Shown: positions 21,246 to 35,032 of the stretch, one piece after another
Layout of the letters: each line of letters starts with the position of its first letter
Numbering within the stretch: position 1 is the first letter of the stretch
Source of the DNA: Dama dama
Lineage: Eukaryota > Chordata > Mammalia > Artiodactyla > Cervidae
DNA: 64,000 nt
NCBI RefSeq assembly: GCF_033118175.1
Contig: NC_083681.1
Span: 13,534,001-13,598,000 of the forward strand
Direction: 5' to 3'
Notes under the pieces: model-generated
The model's database searches: none
Seen by the model: the letters and a program-made list of their open reading frames with translations, nothing else
What the model was told of the DNA's origin: nothing
Made by a program: the position numbers and the translations under genes

Positions 21246-21759
21246 AAAAAAAAAAAAAATGAAAGCTGACTCAAACCTAATATATGTACCAATAGCCTTG
21301 TTCTACACTATGCCTTTTGTCCATTGATAATTTATTTCTATTGCCAATTAGTCAAATTTCTTAAAAGAATGTTTATTGTTTATATAGAATTATCCTAGAT
21401 ATATGTTCTCATAAATGTAAAATTTATAATAAACTTTATGCTTATAGTGCAATATCAATTGGATTTATGAAGACTAGAACTAATGCAATATTCTATTTCA
21501 AAGTAGAAACAAAATGCACACACATAGAATAACATCCACTTTCTCCTTAAGTTTATTGCAGCTGTTATTATCCTATTTTCTAATTGACACGTACTCTTGA
21601 GAACAGAGATTTTTCCTCTAAGCCTGGTTAATGTCAACATATAATAAATGATGGAAGAATGAAGGAATGGAATGAACTATATATAACCTCATAATCAAAC
21701 TTGCCTAATCATGCTTTTGCCATTTATTAACTGCATATCATTGTCTATTGTTGTGCTAA

Positions 21760-21925
21760 ATAAATTATATACATTATATACTACCCTCTCAACAACACTG
21801 CAAATCATACATAACTACTAACACGTTGCATAGAAAAAAGAGCAAGAACTCTGAGACATATAACTGGGCCACAGCCACACAGTGATTAAATGGCAGAGAT
21901 GTAATTTAAATCTGGCTTCATCCAT
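21760..21925 (-). mobile_element. MIR SINE
   Basis: Order of motifs as in reverse MIR: 'actctgagacatataactgggccacagccacacagtgattaaatggcagagatgtaatttaaatctgg'. Diverged and lacking clean ends. Confidence 0.6.
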
Positions 21926-23763
21926 TACTGCACTTTAGATTTGCTTTGCAGGGAATACTTCTCTCCGAATGCCCTTTACAAAGAAACCCATGTATTGAAT
22001 ATGAACTTCATCTGGGTTATCTCAGGACAAGTTTAATTTCACTATTAGTTTTATTTCAATTCAATTGATAGAGGAGCAATTAACATACCATATTATCTCT
22101 TTTCATATATTAATTTTCATCCAATAGAACAGACACTGGTTCAAAGGGAAAATGTTACATTTTCTTCTTCAGTTAAGCATCATCATAATGATGGTTTCAT
22201 ATCAGAATAAGATAAGCAGAGCCTTCGTGCACATTCAGCATTCCAAAATAACCTCTTGAATTTGGTTAGATTTTAACTGAATCCTAGTAGTTCCATGTGT
22301 ATGCTAAGAGCAGTTCAGAGAGACCATCCTGGAATATATAACCATTCTGGAAACCTGATGCTTATTTTCAGAATTTCTTTAAGATCATCTCATTAGAGAT
22401 AACCTACTAGTGATGTTTGAGATTCAAGCTTTACTCTACTCCCATCAGGATAGATGGCTAGGTCCACTAAATTGTGAAAGGGATTAAGATATACCCTTTG
22501 TTGTTCCTTTTGACATGTTTCAGTCAAATAAATGGAAAGCAACTTGCAAGAGAAAACTCTCACCCACAGTGACGTATTGAGGAGCCACACACTGCGAAGC
22601 TGCTTGATTTTTTTTTCCTTTTTTTCTTTAACCCACACTCTTTCCTAAGAAAAATTCCCTTCCTTTACTCCTTCCTTGTGAAAGAAACCACAGTGCTGAG
22701 TTGAACCTTCATTTGAGGACTCTCAGAACTAGTTTATACTTATTGCTCAGTAAAATGTTGTGGAAAGAATCAAAACTTCATATTTGAAATATAAAAGGGG
22801 CTAAAAGCTGGGGTTCTTCTACTTGAATATTTCCTAATCTCACTATATTTGAAGTCATTCTTATCTGGAATGGATTGCTTTTGGTTTGAGAAGTTAGAAT
22901 TTTCAAAAGAGTCCTTTGATTCTACACGTTGAATTGCAAATGCATTTTTCTTTGAGAATAGAAAGATACTCACCCAAAGAATTTAGATTCAGTTGTGCCA
23001 GTATATTACATCCATTTTCTTTCTGTGCTCACTAAATATCCACATTTCATCAGAATAATCAGAATGTCCTACTCTGCTATATTGGTATTCACTTTAGTTG
23101 CTTCCAATGATAATCACTGTAGTAATTTTTTTTTTCACTTTCTAAAGATGTTTTCTTGACATTTGCTGAGATATGCTTCAGTGGTTTCAAAGTTTTCCAA
23201 TATGATAATCTTTAGGCTTTTATCTGCTTTAGAAATGAATGTACTCTGAAATTTCTTCATGAGACAAACTCTTTTATATATTGTTTTATAATAAAACTTC
23301 AGAATTATTTTCCCCTTTAATCTTTGTATTTATGATAAGACATTACCATCTTTATTATTCATTTAACTCATTTCCCTCTGGGGCAAATGTGTTCTTTAGT
23401 ATTTTGACATACTTCAACTGAATAAATGTTTATTTAAGTCATATTCACATTTAATACTTCAAAATGATTCAGAGTTAAGCATGCCATAGTATTAGCTATT
23501 ATACAAATTGTAATAAAAACAGCAAGGTATTTGGAGTCAGGTTACTTTTGTTCAAGGATTGGCAAATCCAGGACAAGCTGTAACTGGTAAGGAATCTCAA
23601 AGATAGACAAATTCAAATCTCAAACCCATAACCTACTCACAGTATGAACTTGGATGAACTGTAATTGTAGTTCTTTTATCTGTTAATGGAGACAATAGTA
23701 CATAATATTCAGAGTAAGAATTAAAATAAGTGTTCTGTCTTTTCTAGGGTGCTTAAAAGTATA
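21926..23763. other. Unassigned region
   Basis: About 1.8 kb, AT-rich, with no confident repeat or gene. A very weak MIR-like run lies near 23620-23690. Confidence 0.45.
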
Positions 23764-23985
23764 AGAGGTTGGCAGAGGATAAGATGGAAAAGACCCTGGT
23801 GCTGGGAAAGATTGAAGGCAGGAGGAGAAGGGGACGACAGGGCACGAGATGGTTGGATGGCATCACTGAATCAATGAACATGAGTTTGAGCAAGCTCTGG
23901 GAGATAGGGAAGGACAGGGAATCCTGGCATGCCACAGCCCACGGGATCGTAGAGTCAGACACAGCTGAGTGACTGAACAACAACA
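23764..23985 (+). mobile_element. BovB LINE 3' end
   Basis: The last ~220 bases of BovB: 'ggaaaagaccctggtgctgggaaag ... ggaggagaaggggacgacag ... gactgaacaacaacaaaaac'. Severely 5'-truncated. Confidence 0.85.
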
Positions 23986-24693
23986 AAAACATATGATTTC
24001 ACTGCAAGTCAATATTAAATTCTAAAATATCAATCATCAGCATTTATATTAAGTTGCATATTAAAATCAGAATCCACAGAATTTGCTTTCCTGGATTGTG
24101 TAATATCATTCTTAAACACCTACAGCTACATATTATATATACTTCCATTATTATAACTATAACATATCTGACTTATATATATTTAGATATTCTCGACATT
24201 ATAACATTTCATTTCATCAAGCACATAGACAGCTACCCTTCATTTTTTTCTTCTTCTAAGTTATCAAACATCTTGTATTTAGCAATTATATTAAGCTGTG
24301 TTATTTAATCTTTTGATACCATACTTAAAACCTCTTAGAAACTTTTAACAGCTGACTTCAACTGTTGAGGAAAACAAAGTTTTCAGAGGCAAATTGATTT
24401 AATTTAGTTAATGGCAATTAACTTAACACTTTGGTAAATATAAAATACCTAAATTCTAGTTTGAATATTTTAAATGTTTGAGTAAGAAAACGTGCTACTC
24501 ATTCAAAGAAGCAGGTGGGTAGTGGTACTTATGACTAGAAATAGTCAACTTAATAGAAGGCAATACTAAATTAACTTGAATGAAAATCATAACATTGCTC
24601 AAGATAGCCCTAAAAACAAATCCTCTAATAGTGTTAATAATTGATGTATGAAGAATTAGTTCAGATCTTTTTAGAATCTAACCGTTAAACACA
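23986..24693. other. Unassigned AT-rich stretch
   Basis: No supported feature. Confidence 0.45.
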
Positions 24694-26399
24694 TTTCAGT
24701 TCAGTTCAGTGCAGTCACTCAGTCCCGTCCGACTCTTTGTGACCCCATAAATCGCAGCACGCCAGGCCTCCCTGTCCATCACCAACTCCGGGAGTTTACT
24801 CAAACTCATGTCCATCGAGTCAGTGATGCCATCCAGGCATCTCATCCTCTGTCGTCCCCTTCTCCTCCTGCCCCCAATCCCTCCCAGCATCAGGGTCTTT
24901 TCCAATGAGTTATCTCTTCGCCAAATGAGGTGGCCAAACTATTGGAGTTTCAGCTTCAGCATCAGTCCTTCCAATGAACACCCAGGACTGATCTCCTTTA
25001 GGATGGACTGGTTGGATCTCCTTGCAGTCCAAGGAACTCTCAAGAGTCTTCTCCAACACCAAAGTTCAAAAGCATCAATTTTTCGGTACTTGGCTTTTTT
25101 CACAGTCCAACTCTCACATCCATACATGACCACTGGAAAAACCATAGCCTTGACTAGACAGACATTTGTTGGCAATGTAATGTCTCTGCTTTTCAATATG
25201 CTATCTAGGTTGGTCATAAGTTTCCTTCCAAGGAGAAAGTGTCTTTTAATTTGATGGCTACAATCACCATCTGCAGTGATTTTGGAGCCCAAAAACATAA
25301 AGTCTGACACTGTTTCCACTTTTTCCCCATTTATTTGCCATGAAGTGATGGGACCGGATGCCATGATCTTAGTTTTCTGGATGTTGAGCTTTAGGGCAAC
25401 TTTTTCACTCTCCTCTTTCACTTTCATTGAGAGACTTTTTAGTTCCTCTTCACTTTCTGCCATAAGGGTGGTGTCATCTGCATATCTGAGGTCATTGATA
25501 TTTCTCCCAGCAATCTTGCTTCCAGCTTGTGCTTCTTCCAGCCCGACGTTTCTCATAATGTATTCTGCATGTAAGTTAAATAAGCATGGTGAAAATATAC
25601 AGCCTTGACATACTCCTTTTCCTATTTGGAACCAGTCTGTTGTTCCATGTCCAGTTCTAACCTGCTTCCTGACCTGCATATAGGTTTCTCAAAAGGCAGG
25701 TCAGGTGGTCTGGTATTCCCATCTCTTTAAGAATTTCCCACAGTTTATTGTGATCCACACAGTCAAAGGCTTTGGCATAGTCAATAAAGCAGAAATAGAT
25801 GTTTTTCTGGAGCTCTCTTGCTTTTACGATGATCCAGCAGATATTGGCAATTTGATCTCTGCTTCCTCTGTCTTTTCTAAAACCAGCTTGAACATCTGGA
25901 AGTTCATGGTTCACATATTGCTGAAGCCTGGCTTGGAGAATTTTGAGCATTACTTTACTAGTGTGTGAGATGAGTGCAATTGTGCAGTAGTTCAAGCATT
26001 CTCTGGCATTGCCTTTCTTTGGGATTGGAATGAAAACTGACCTTTTCCAGTCCTGTGGCCACAGCTGAGTTTCCAAATTTGCTGGCATATTGAGTGCAGC
26101 ATTTTCACAGCATCATCTTTCAGGATTTGAAATAGCTCAACAGGAATTCCATCACCTCCACTAGCTTTGTTCGTAGTGATCTTTTCTAAGGCCCACTTGA
26201 CTTCACATTCCAGGATGTCTGGCTCTAGGTGAGTGATCATACCATCGTGATTATCTGGGTCGTGAAGATTTTTTTGTACAGTTCTTCTATGTATTCTTGC
26301 CACCTCTTCTTACTATCTTCAGCTTCTGTTAGGTCCATACCATTTCTGTCCTTTATTGAACCCATCTTTGCATGAAATGTTCCTTTGGTATCTCTAATT
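24694..26399 (-). mobile_element. BovB LINE, 1.7-kb 3' portion
   Basis: Continuous BovB from the 3' tail (ttcagttcagttcag at 24694) through the 3' UTR and most of the reverse transcriptase, 5'-truncated at about 26399 where a Bov-tA fragment begins. Compared with the copy ending near 33235, about 0.8 kb more 5' sequence is missing here. Confidence 0.92.
24939..26303 (-). pseudogene. BovB reverse transcriptase, frameshifted
   Basis: Three overlapping minus-strand frames (26303-25992, 26088-25657, 25679-24939) together cover the RT. In order: the N-terminal region with K-A-x-G-x-D-G-I-P; the Q-A-G-F-R-K segment; motif A, C-F-I-D-Y-A-K-A-F-D; motif B, G-V-C-Q-G-C-x-F-S-P-x-L-F-N; motif C, L-R-Y-A-D-D-T-T-L; and the C-terminal region with a Cys/Trp-rich end. 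All catalytic aspartates are present, but at least two frameshifts (near 26000-26090 and 25660-25680) and 5' truncation of the endonuclease make it inactive. The many plus-strand frames across it are antisense shadows. Confidence 0.9.
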
Positions 26400-26400
26400 T

Positions 26401-26512
26401 ATCTTGGTGGCTCAGACGGTAAAGCATCTGCATACAATGTGGGAGACCCAGGTTCAATCCCTGAGTCGGGAAAATCTCCTGGAGAAGGGAATGGCAACCT
26501 ACTCCAGTATTC
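26401..26512 (+). mobile_element. Bov-tA SINE, 5' half
   Basis: tRNA-like head (cttggtggctcagacggtaaagcatctgc) and the first part of the Bov-A body, stopping abruptly at 'ccagtattctttcccc' before a C/A-rich stretch. It abuts the 5' end of the BovB without spacer. Confidence 0.82.
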
Positions 26513-29500
26513 TTTCCCCCTCCCCCCCAAAAAAGGGGCTGAAAGAAATAAACACATTTAATGATGAGTAAATTAATTAAAAAAATAAAACAAATTTAAA
26601 TATGCTAAAAATAACTGCATTTTCTGAGCTTGATCAATTGTATTTAAAAATGTGTATTTTAAATATATATTGATTTATATGTATAACAATATTGAGGAAA
26701 TTATTAGTAATAAGCATAGAGGAAATACCATGAAAATGCATTGTAGAAAGTACAATTTTAATTGCCCTGAAAGACAGGTTTAATGAAATGATTATTCCAG
26801 ATTCTACAAGACAATGTTTAAACTAGTCATGGACTAATATTTATATAGGAAGAAAACTTGGACCATCAGTATAATTACTATAAACTTTTAAAAGAAGAGA
26901 TTAATATAAACCTGAACATATAGCTGGATTTATCATATTCAAGAAGCAAATGAGACTGAGCTTAGACTAAATGAGCCCATCAAAATAAGAAAAATTTTGA
27001 GAGATAACTGCTTCCAAAATAGACAGATCAAAGGAAGAAAGGCCAATTCAAATCTGACATCAATATTCAAGAGGGAATCAAATTTAAGCAAGAAAGATAG
27101 CGATGAAACATCTAAACTGCTGTGGAAAAACTATAAAAGATAAGATGTAGAACCACATTATACTATACTGCAAACATCCAAATATGCCCTAGTTATAAGA
27201 AATGATACTAGAATAAGTTATTTTTAAAATATCAGGAACTTGATAAGCTGTCTAGGATATCACAGGCAGGTTTCTATAGATGTCAACAATCAATAACAAA
27301 AGGAAATATCCAAATATTGAAAAACTGGGTAAGAGTGAGTATTCAAAATTTTAGGACACCTCTAGTACAACTAGCTCGAGAATTTGAAAGAATTATGTTA
27401 CATGATGTCTTATCCCTTTGTAATATTCTAGCCTTCAGACCAAAATTAGAATATTATTTGCTATAGTTACAACTTCCAGTCCCATTTTCTACTCCACCAC
27501 CCCTCTCTCCAGCCAGTTATTAAAGAGTAATATTTGTAATGTTTAGCTAGGCAGATATGTAATTAATTTTATGACACATCAGGGTTATTACAGTACATGT
27601 CACTGGTATGGTGCCAAAATTAACACCATCCTGACCATCAAAGTCTTCACATTGATACAAAGGCAGAAGAGAAATTCTTGGAGAATGCCATGACTACTTC
27701 TGGCCTCTTTTTCCTGTGAAGGGTACACTTCTACTGTGTGAAGAGATACAGAATAGCACAGATACAGAGGTCTATTTGTTTGTTAACATTTGTTTCTTTT
27801 TAGGGCCATTTATTCATCTATTGGAAGTTCATCCTTGTCTTTTGACCTCTTCTTGGTTATTAAAAATGCTCTCACCTCTCATGACCTTGCTGAACACACC
27901 AACCTAATGTTTCCCTACCTATAGCCTCCATATGACCAGAAGGGTGATATTTATAGTGTAGAAACTATGATTTAAGACATCATATCTAGCTCTTGGTGTT
28001 CTTTCTTTCCCCTTACCTGTATCTTCTGTCCCCATTGAAGCATTCCTCCTATGGGATGGCACAGAATAGATATTACTATCTCCATGAAGTCTTCTTGAAA
28101 ATACACACACAGAGAGACATTTTTGCAAAAGTAGATATTTGTCAAAAAAGTGAGTCTTTTCTTGCTACATTTGAAAATTCAATTTGAGCTTTAAGAACAA
28201 AAGGATCACAAATTTCACATATTACTTAATGTGTAATGAACTTTGATTAATATTTAGGAAAAAAGCAAATAACCTTTTGTATAGTTAAAAAATGTCTATT
28301 TCCAGCAAAATAATTTAAATGTCTTAGATTAGAGCCAATATTTTCATCCTCTCTATACCTCTGACATCTATAATAGCTTAGACTTTCAAAGACAGTTGAT
28401 TTGATTAAGTGGAATTTGCTGTCTGTCATTTCCTTATATATCATTTACTGTACACCCACATGATACTTAGGCTTCCACCAGAAGCTTATCTTATTTAAAT
28501 ATTTTTCATCATATAAGCACACTTTGTAGAAAGTGATGAAACTTCTTTTAAGAAGATTAAAATTGTATAATAGAGTTTGTAGTTTTTTGTTTTTTGTTTT
28601 TTTTTAATTGCTTAGCACAAGGAAAAAGATTAATATGAAGGTTATTTTGAGCATTCACATTTTAAAATGATACCACTTACTGCTTAAAAAAATAAATTGT
28701 GCTTAATAAAATAAAATTACAGAGCTTTAACTGAACAGAGAAACAAACGTAACAGCAACAAAACCCAGTTAACTCAGAGGGTTTAAAAATATGATTCATG
28801 AGAAATTATAGGCCAGTAAAATATTACACAACTTCTCAGTGACTGACATTCATTGCATTTCCTCCTGTATCTGTTTTCTATCATGTATCAGTAGAGTTCA
28901 ATGTCAGTAATGATACAAATAATTCAAGCAGTGGCTTTCAAAGTCTTATCACATCTTGGAATACCTAATATCCCCACTCACTTTTCTTGGATATGAGATG
29001 ATTTATCAAATTACTATTGATTATTTTTTAAGGGGCAAAGCCTTAGGGAGAATATGAATTGGTATTTTTATTTGAAAATGTATTTAATCAAAGATGCAAT
29101 TAACATAAATATTCTGTCAATAATATTGATTTCATATTTACTTCATTGGCATATTAAATTCATTCTAATGAAATAAAATTCATATTTTAAAGGAAGACAA
29201 GAAAAATGTAAACATAAAACATTTCCTCTGTCGTTTGGTCTTATTCCCACCCTTTTGCTGTGCATTGCACATCTGCCTTATGCATTAATGGAACCTCCCC
29301 AGTGATAGAAATAATTGCTTAATCATAAAGACCAATATTTCTTGTTTGGGTGCCACCATATAACTCCTTAGAAGATGATATTCCTCTCTCAATTTTACAA
29401 GGGGTCATAATTACCCACCACTAACTTTGTACATGCAGATATCTTGGTGAACTTTGCATACAATGCAAGTATATTGGAACAGACTGGGTCAGATGACCTG

Positions 29501-30310
29501 GGGATATGCAAGGCCACAGTTGATTGAAGCTCTTAGCTTAAATAAGTAATCATGACCTTATTAATGTTATAGCTATGTTACCTGTATTCTGCCTATTTTA
29601 TAAGATCATTATTTATTATATTATCAAATGTGTGACTGAGCCCCCAGTAAAAGTAATGGTACTAGGGAACTTCAAATAACTGATCAAACATATAGTCAAT
29701 AATAAAGCTCTAGATATGGGAAATAGTAACAAGAGGGAACAATTTCCTGGACATAATAGATTAGTAGATAGGTGTCCCAGAGGCATTTGCCTACGTTTAG
29801 CAGGATCTAGTCCAATAATAGTACATTTGAGTGGCCTGCCAACAAAATCATCACCTGAGCTGGAGATGAGATTTTCTAGCCCCAAGGGACAAGTTGGTCA
29901 CAAAACCATGGTTGAGATTAAGACTAAAACTAAGGGGACAGTAAAATAAATAATGTTGCCCTCCACTCAGGTCTATAGGCTCTGACCTACAAAATACCCT
30001 AAAAGGAATTCAGGGCAAATATCAGTATGAGGCACTTAGTGCTCTGGGAAAACTGGAAGAACTGGTGCTCATAGTTAGATATTTTTAGCAGAAACTTTAT
30101 GACCTTGTTTCTTGAATCTTCTCATACTTAGGAAAGCACTAAAATCATTAATCAAGAGAGATTGTCCTTGAGAGTAGCCATAATCTTCTACCAAGGAGTT
30201 TGCTTGATTGTATGTACTTGTTTCCCGAAATCACATGTATACTGGTCTAAACACCTTAGCACTTTGGAAGAGTTCTCAGAGCTTCCTGGAAAACTATCTC
30301 CTGGGTTATA
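26513..30310. other. Unassigned 3.8-kb region
   Basis: The longest stretch with no repeat I can name. It is AT-rich; the largest frames (29616-29885 minus, 29716-29949 plus) overlap each other on opposite strands and lack motifs. 29650-30000 is somewhat less AT-rich than its surroundings and could be an old LTR or retroviral remnant, but I cannot support that. Confidence 0.4.
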
Positions 30311-30318
30311 ATCCTCAG

Positions 30319-33241
30319 TTCAGTTCAGTTCAGTTCAGTTAGGTCACTCAGTCATGTCCAACTCTTTGTGACCCCATGGATTGCAGCATGCCAGGCCTCC
30401 CTGTCCATCACCAACTCCCAGAGTTACTCAAACTTATGTCCATTGAGTTGGTGATGCTATACAACCATCATCCTCTGTCATCCCTTTCTCTTCCTGCCTT
30501 CAATCTTTCCCAGCATCAAGGTATTTACAAATGAGTCAGTTCTTCACACCATGTGGCCAAAGCATTGGAGTTTCAGGTTCAGCATCAGTCCTCACAATGA
30601 ACATTCAGGACTGATTTCCTTTAGGATGGACTGGTTGGGTCTCCTTGCAGTCCAAGGGACTCTCAAGAGTCTTCTCCAACACCACAGTTCAGAAGCATCA
30701 ATTCTATGGCACTCAGCTTTCTTTATAGTCCAACACTCATATCCATACATGACTACTGGAAAAACCATATCTTTGAATCAGTTCAGTTCAGTTCAGTTGC
30801 TCACTTGTGTCCGACTCTGAGACCCCATGAACCACAGCACACCAGCCTCTCTGTCCATCACCACTGCCGGAGTCTACCCAAACCCATGACCATTGAGTCG
30901 GTGATGTCATCCAATCATCTCATCCTCTGTTGTCCCCTTCTCCTCCTGCCTGCAATCTTTCCCAACAATACAATCTTTTCAAATGAGTCAGCTCTTCGCA
31001 TCAGGTCACCAAAGTATTGGAGTTTCAGCTTCAACATCAGTCCTTCCGATGAACACCCAGGACTGATCTCCTTTAGGATGGACTGGTTGGATCTCCTTGC
31101 AGTCCACAGGAATCTCAAGAGTCTTCTGCAGCAACACAGTTCAAAAGCATCAATTCTTCGGTACTCAGCTTTCTTTAGAGACCAACGCTCACATCCATAC
31201 TTGACTACTAGAAAAGCCATTGCCTTGACTAGATGGACCTTTGTTGACAAAGTGATGTCTCTGCTTTTTAATATGCTGTCTAGCTTGGCCATAACCTTCC
31301 TTCCAAGGAGTAAGCATCTTTTAATTTCATGGCTGCAATCACCATCTGCAGTGATTTTGGAGCCCAGAAAAATAAAGTCTGACACTGTTTCCACTTTTTC
31401 CCCATTTATTTGCCATGAAGCGATGGGACCGGAGGCCATGATCTTAGTTTTCTGAATGTTGAGCTTTAGGCCAACTTTTTCACTCTCCTCTTTCATTTTC
31501 ATCAAGAGGCTCTTTAGTTCTTCTTCACTTTCTGCCATAAGGGTAGTGTTATCTGCATATCTGAGGTTATTGATATTTCTCCCAGTGATCTTGATTCCAG
31601 CTTGTGCTTCATCCAGCCCAGCATCTCTCATGATGTACTCTGCATATAAGTTAATAAACAGGGTGAGAATATACAGCCTCAATGTTTTCCTTTTCCTATT
31701 TGGAACCAGTCTGTTGGTCCATGTCCAGTTCTAACTGTTGCTTCCTGAGTTGCATACAGGTTTCTCAACAGGCAGGTCAAATAGTCTGGTATTCCCATCT
31801 CCTTCCGAATTTTCCACAGTTTTCTAGACTGACTTTTGTTGGCAAAGTAATGTCTCTGCTTTTGAATATGCTGTCTAGGTTGGTCATAACTTTTCTTCCA
31901 TGGAGCAATTGTCTTTTAATTTCATGACTGAAGCCACTACCTGCAGTGATTTTGGAATCCAAAAAGATAAAGTCTGACACTATTTCTACTGTTTCCCCAT
32001 CTATTTGCCATGAAGTGATGGGACCGGATGCCATGTGACTAATTTTCTGAATATTGAGCTTTATGCCAACTTTTCACTCTCCTCTTTACCTTTCATAAAG
32101 AAGCTTTTTAGTTCCTCTTCACTTTCTGCCATAAAAGGTGGTGTCATCTGTGTATGTGAGGTTATTGACATATCTCCTGGCAATCTCAGTTCCAGCTTGT
32201 GTTTCCTCCAGCCCAGTGTTTCTCATGATGTACTCTGCATATAAGTTAAATAATCAGGGTGAAAATATACAGCCTTGACATACTCCTTTTCCTATTTGGG
32301 TCCAGTCTGTGTTTCCATGTCCAGTTCTAACTGTTGCTTTCTGACCTGCATACAGATTTCTCAAGAGGCAGGTCAGGAGGTATGGTATTCCTATCTCCTG
32401 AAGAACTTTCCACAGTTTGTGGTGATCCACATAGTCAAAGGCTTTCACATAGTTAATAAAGCAGAAGTAGATGTTTTTCTGGAACTCTCTTGCTTTTTCA
32501 ATGATCCACCAGATGTTGGCAATTTGATCTCTGTTTCCTCTGCCTTTTCTAAAACCAGCTTGAACATCTGGAAGTTCATGGTTCATGTATTGTTGAAGCC
32601 TGGCTTGGAGAATTTTGAGCATTACTTTACTAGCATGTGAGATGAGTGAAATTATGTGGTAGTTTGAGCATTCTTTGGCATTGCCTTTCTTTTGGGATTA
32701 GAGTGAAAACTGACCTTTTCCAGTCCTATGGCCACTACTGAATTTTCCACATTTGCTGGCATATTGAGTACACCACTTTCATAGCATCATCTTTTAGAAT
32801 TTGAAATAGTTCAACTGGAATTCCATCACCTCCACTAGCTTTGTTCATAGTGAATCTTCCTAAGGCCCACTTGACTTCACATTCTATGATGTCTGCCTCT
32901 AGACAAGTGATCATACCATCAGGATTATGTGGGTCATGAAGATTTTTTTTTGTATAGTTCTTCTGTGTATTCTTGCCACCTCTTAGTAATGTCTTCTGCT
33001 TCTGTTAGGTCCATACCATTTCTGTCCTTTATTGTACCCATTTTTGCATGAAATGTTCCCTTGGTATCTCTAATTTTCTTGAAGAGATCTCTAGTCTTTC
33101 CCATTCTCTCTATTTCTTTGCATTGATCACTGAGGAAGGCTTTCTTATCTCTCCTTGTTATTCTTTGGAACTCTGCATTCAATGGTGATATCTTTCACTT
33201 TCTCTTTTGCCTTTTGCTTCTCTTCTTTTCATAGCCATATG
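30319..33241 (-). mobile_element. BovB LINE, host copy of a nested pair (two blocks)
   Basis: Block one (30319-30775) is the 3' end through the motif 'gactactggaaaaaccatatctttga'. The sequence resumes at 31824 with 'ctagactgacttttgttggcaaag', the next bases of the same element, and continues to about 33235, reaching 5' of the RT start. Direct repeat atcctcag at 30311-30318 and 33242-33249 may be the target duplication. A second BovB fills the gap. RT fragments remain at 32254-32622 (Q-A-G-F-R-K, F-C-F-I-N-Y, where motif A has N for D) and 32934-33182. Confidence 0.88.
30777..31823 (-). mobile_element. BovB LINE inserted in BovB
   Basis: Begins with its own 3' tail (atcagttcagttcagttcag) and runs to an RT-internal 5' truncation point near 31823. 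Same strand as the host copy. The frame 31682-30915 on the minus strand carries motif C with Y-A-D-N instead of Y-A-D-D (L-R-Y-A-D-N-T-T-L-M), so a catalytic aspartate is lost. Confidence 0.88.
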
Positions 33242-33249
33242 ATCCTCAG

Positions 33250-33770
33250 AGTGGCTCATATAATCCTGAGTGGCTCAAATAAAATTCTCTATTTCTTTCT
33301 CAAGTTGACAATTAATTAATTTTTGTCAATGATTCTTTTGAGTTTGCTATAACATAGAAGTCTAAAATTTTCCATAAAAATCACAAAAGTGTGAGCTTCT
33401 CTTTATATAATATCATACAAAAGATTAAATTTTACAGAAAGATAATTATTTTTGCTATTTAAAATGTAAAGTTATATATGGATATATATTTGTGTTTGTG
33501 ATTACCTTTCTTGGGAGATGACAAAATGCATGAAAACAAAGTTTTTCATAAAGAAGTAAGATAGCTATTTTAATAATAAAATTAAAAATGTTTTACTGAC
33601 TTGGAAAATTTACCCACAAAAACATCTGTAAATATAATAAACATAAATTTACCTTCTTAAGCCAGAAAAAGCAAAAGAGTTAATAGTAATAAGCATATCC
33701 TTGCTCTTAGTGTTCCTTAGTGCCAGATGGATATATGTAGAGAATTGAGGGGTAAAGAACTATAACAAAG
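33250..33770. other. Unassigned AT-rich stretch
   Basis: No supported feature. Confidence 0.45.
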
Positions 33771-33774
33771 AAGC

Positions 33775-33990
33775 TGAGAGTACAGTCTATCTAGTCAGTT
33801 TAAGAGTTCAAACCCTAGCTCTGAAATTTAATAATGGTGTACCAGTGACTGAATTACCTCTTACAACCTCAGTTTCCTCAAGTATGACATAAATATTTTA
33901 ATAGGAAAAATGATTAAAAAATAATATATGCAAAACAGGCCACTGAGTAGCATTCAGGAAGCACTCTACAAATGTTTATTATTATCACCA
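33775..33990 (+). mobile_element. MIR SINE
   Basis: 'gagttcaaaccctagctctgaaattta ... cctcagtttcctcaagtatgacata ... attcaggaagcactctacaaatgtttattattatc' follows the MIR consensus order over about 200 bases. Confidence 0.65.
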
Positions 33991-35032
33991 TTCTTTCATA
34001 ATAAACTTAGTTGGGATACAATTGTGAATTACCTGTGGTTTTAATGAAAAGAAGAGTTGAGAAAAGAGGTTGTGAAAGGGGGCTCCTATTCTTAAGGTTG
34101 CTGCACTGCACCTTCTCCTGCTGTTACTAATTTAAGCCCCAAATAGAACTCCTTTCTTTTTTTTCTTTTTTTTTCTAAACTTAGATACCTTTAATAGGTA
34201 TTCAGCATAGCCAAGTCTGGCTCAATAGGGGTTTTTGGTATGATCTTCAACCCAAACTGAGTAAGATATAAGCAGTAGAACAAAAGACACTTGATTTTGG
34301 TACTAGAGTGAAATGCTATATAAAGCAGGTAGGACAGTGATTTATGTTATACTTTTCTACATGTCAAGAGAAGTCATATATTAAAATAAATTAGTTGTAT
34401 CATGAGTTTACAACTTTGTCTCAAAAAGTACTATATGAAAGGAAATGGAGTAAGTTTTTGACAGTTCCATGTGAGTGAACAAGAGTTAATATCATCACAG
34501 TGTTATGCTCATTATAGAGTCAATAAATATTTGATCTTTCTTATGACAAACAAGATAAAGATAATAAATCCTGGCATTTTCTTCTCTAATATCTATTATA
34601 TTATCATTTTAAAATTTACATGGAAATGGTCATATTATATTTTCAAATCTTAGATTTTGAGTTTCCTCAGTTAAAATGCGTTGTACTTATGTGCTTTCAA
34701 TTTTAATATATGGTGATAAAAATCTTAGAAGAGCCTGGTAAGTTAATGATAACCCACATTAAAAAAAAAAAAAGAGGTGGGGGGTGCTAAAGAATATTAT
34801 ATGGAATTATAATTCAGTCAGAAACAAAATTATAATTTGATCAGAACAGTGATATATATATATTAGGTGTAGCTTATACTTTTATATATATTATAAATTG
34901 TAGACAGAGAGATAATGTAAGTTAAAGAACAGAAAAATAAGAATAGAAAAAACTGAAAAATCCCTCAGAGACCATTAGAACACACAAGTATAACAGTATC
35001 TCTATAGTGGGGAGGCTTAAAAGGATTCTTGG
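33991..35032. other. Unassigned region with low-complexity runs
   Basis: Holds a T/C-rich run (34158-34176), an A-run (34760-34772) and a short TA run (34853-34862); no gene or family recognised. Confidence 0.45.

Noticed and set aside
30315..30340. Short tandem cagtt/ctgaa repeats as a satellite or CRISPR-like array
   Set aside because: They are the simple-repeat 3' tails of BovB, seen at nearly every BovB 3' end in the window.
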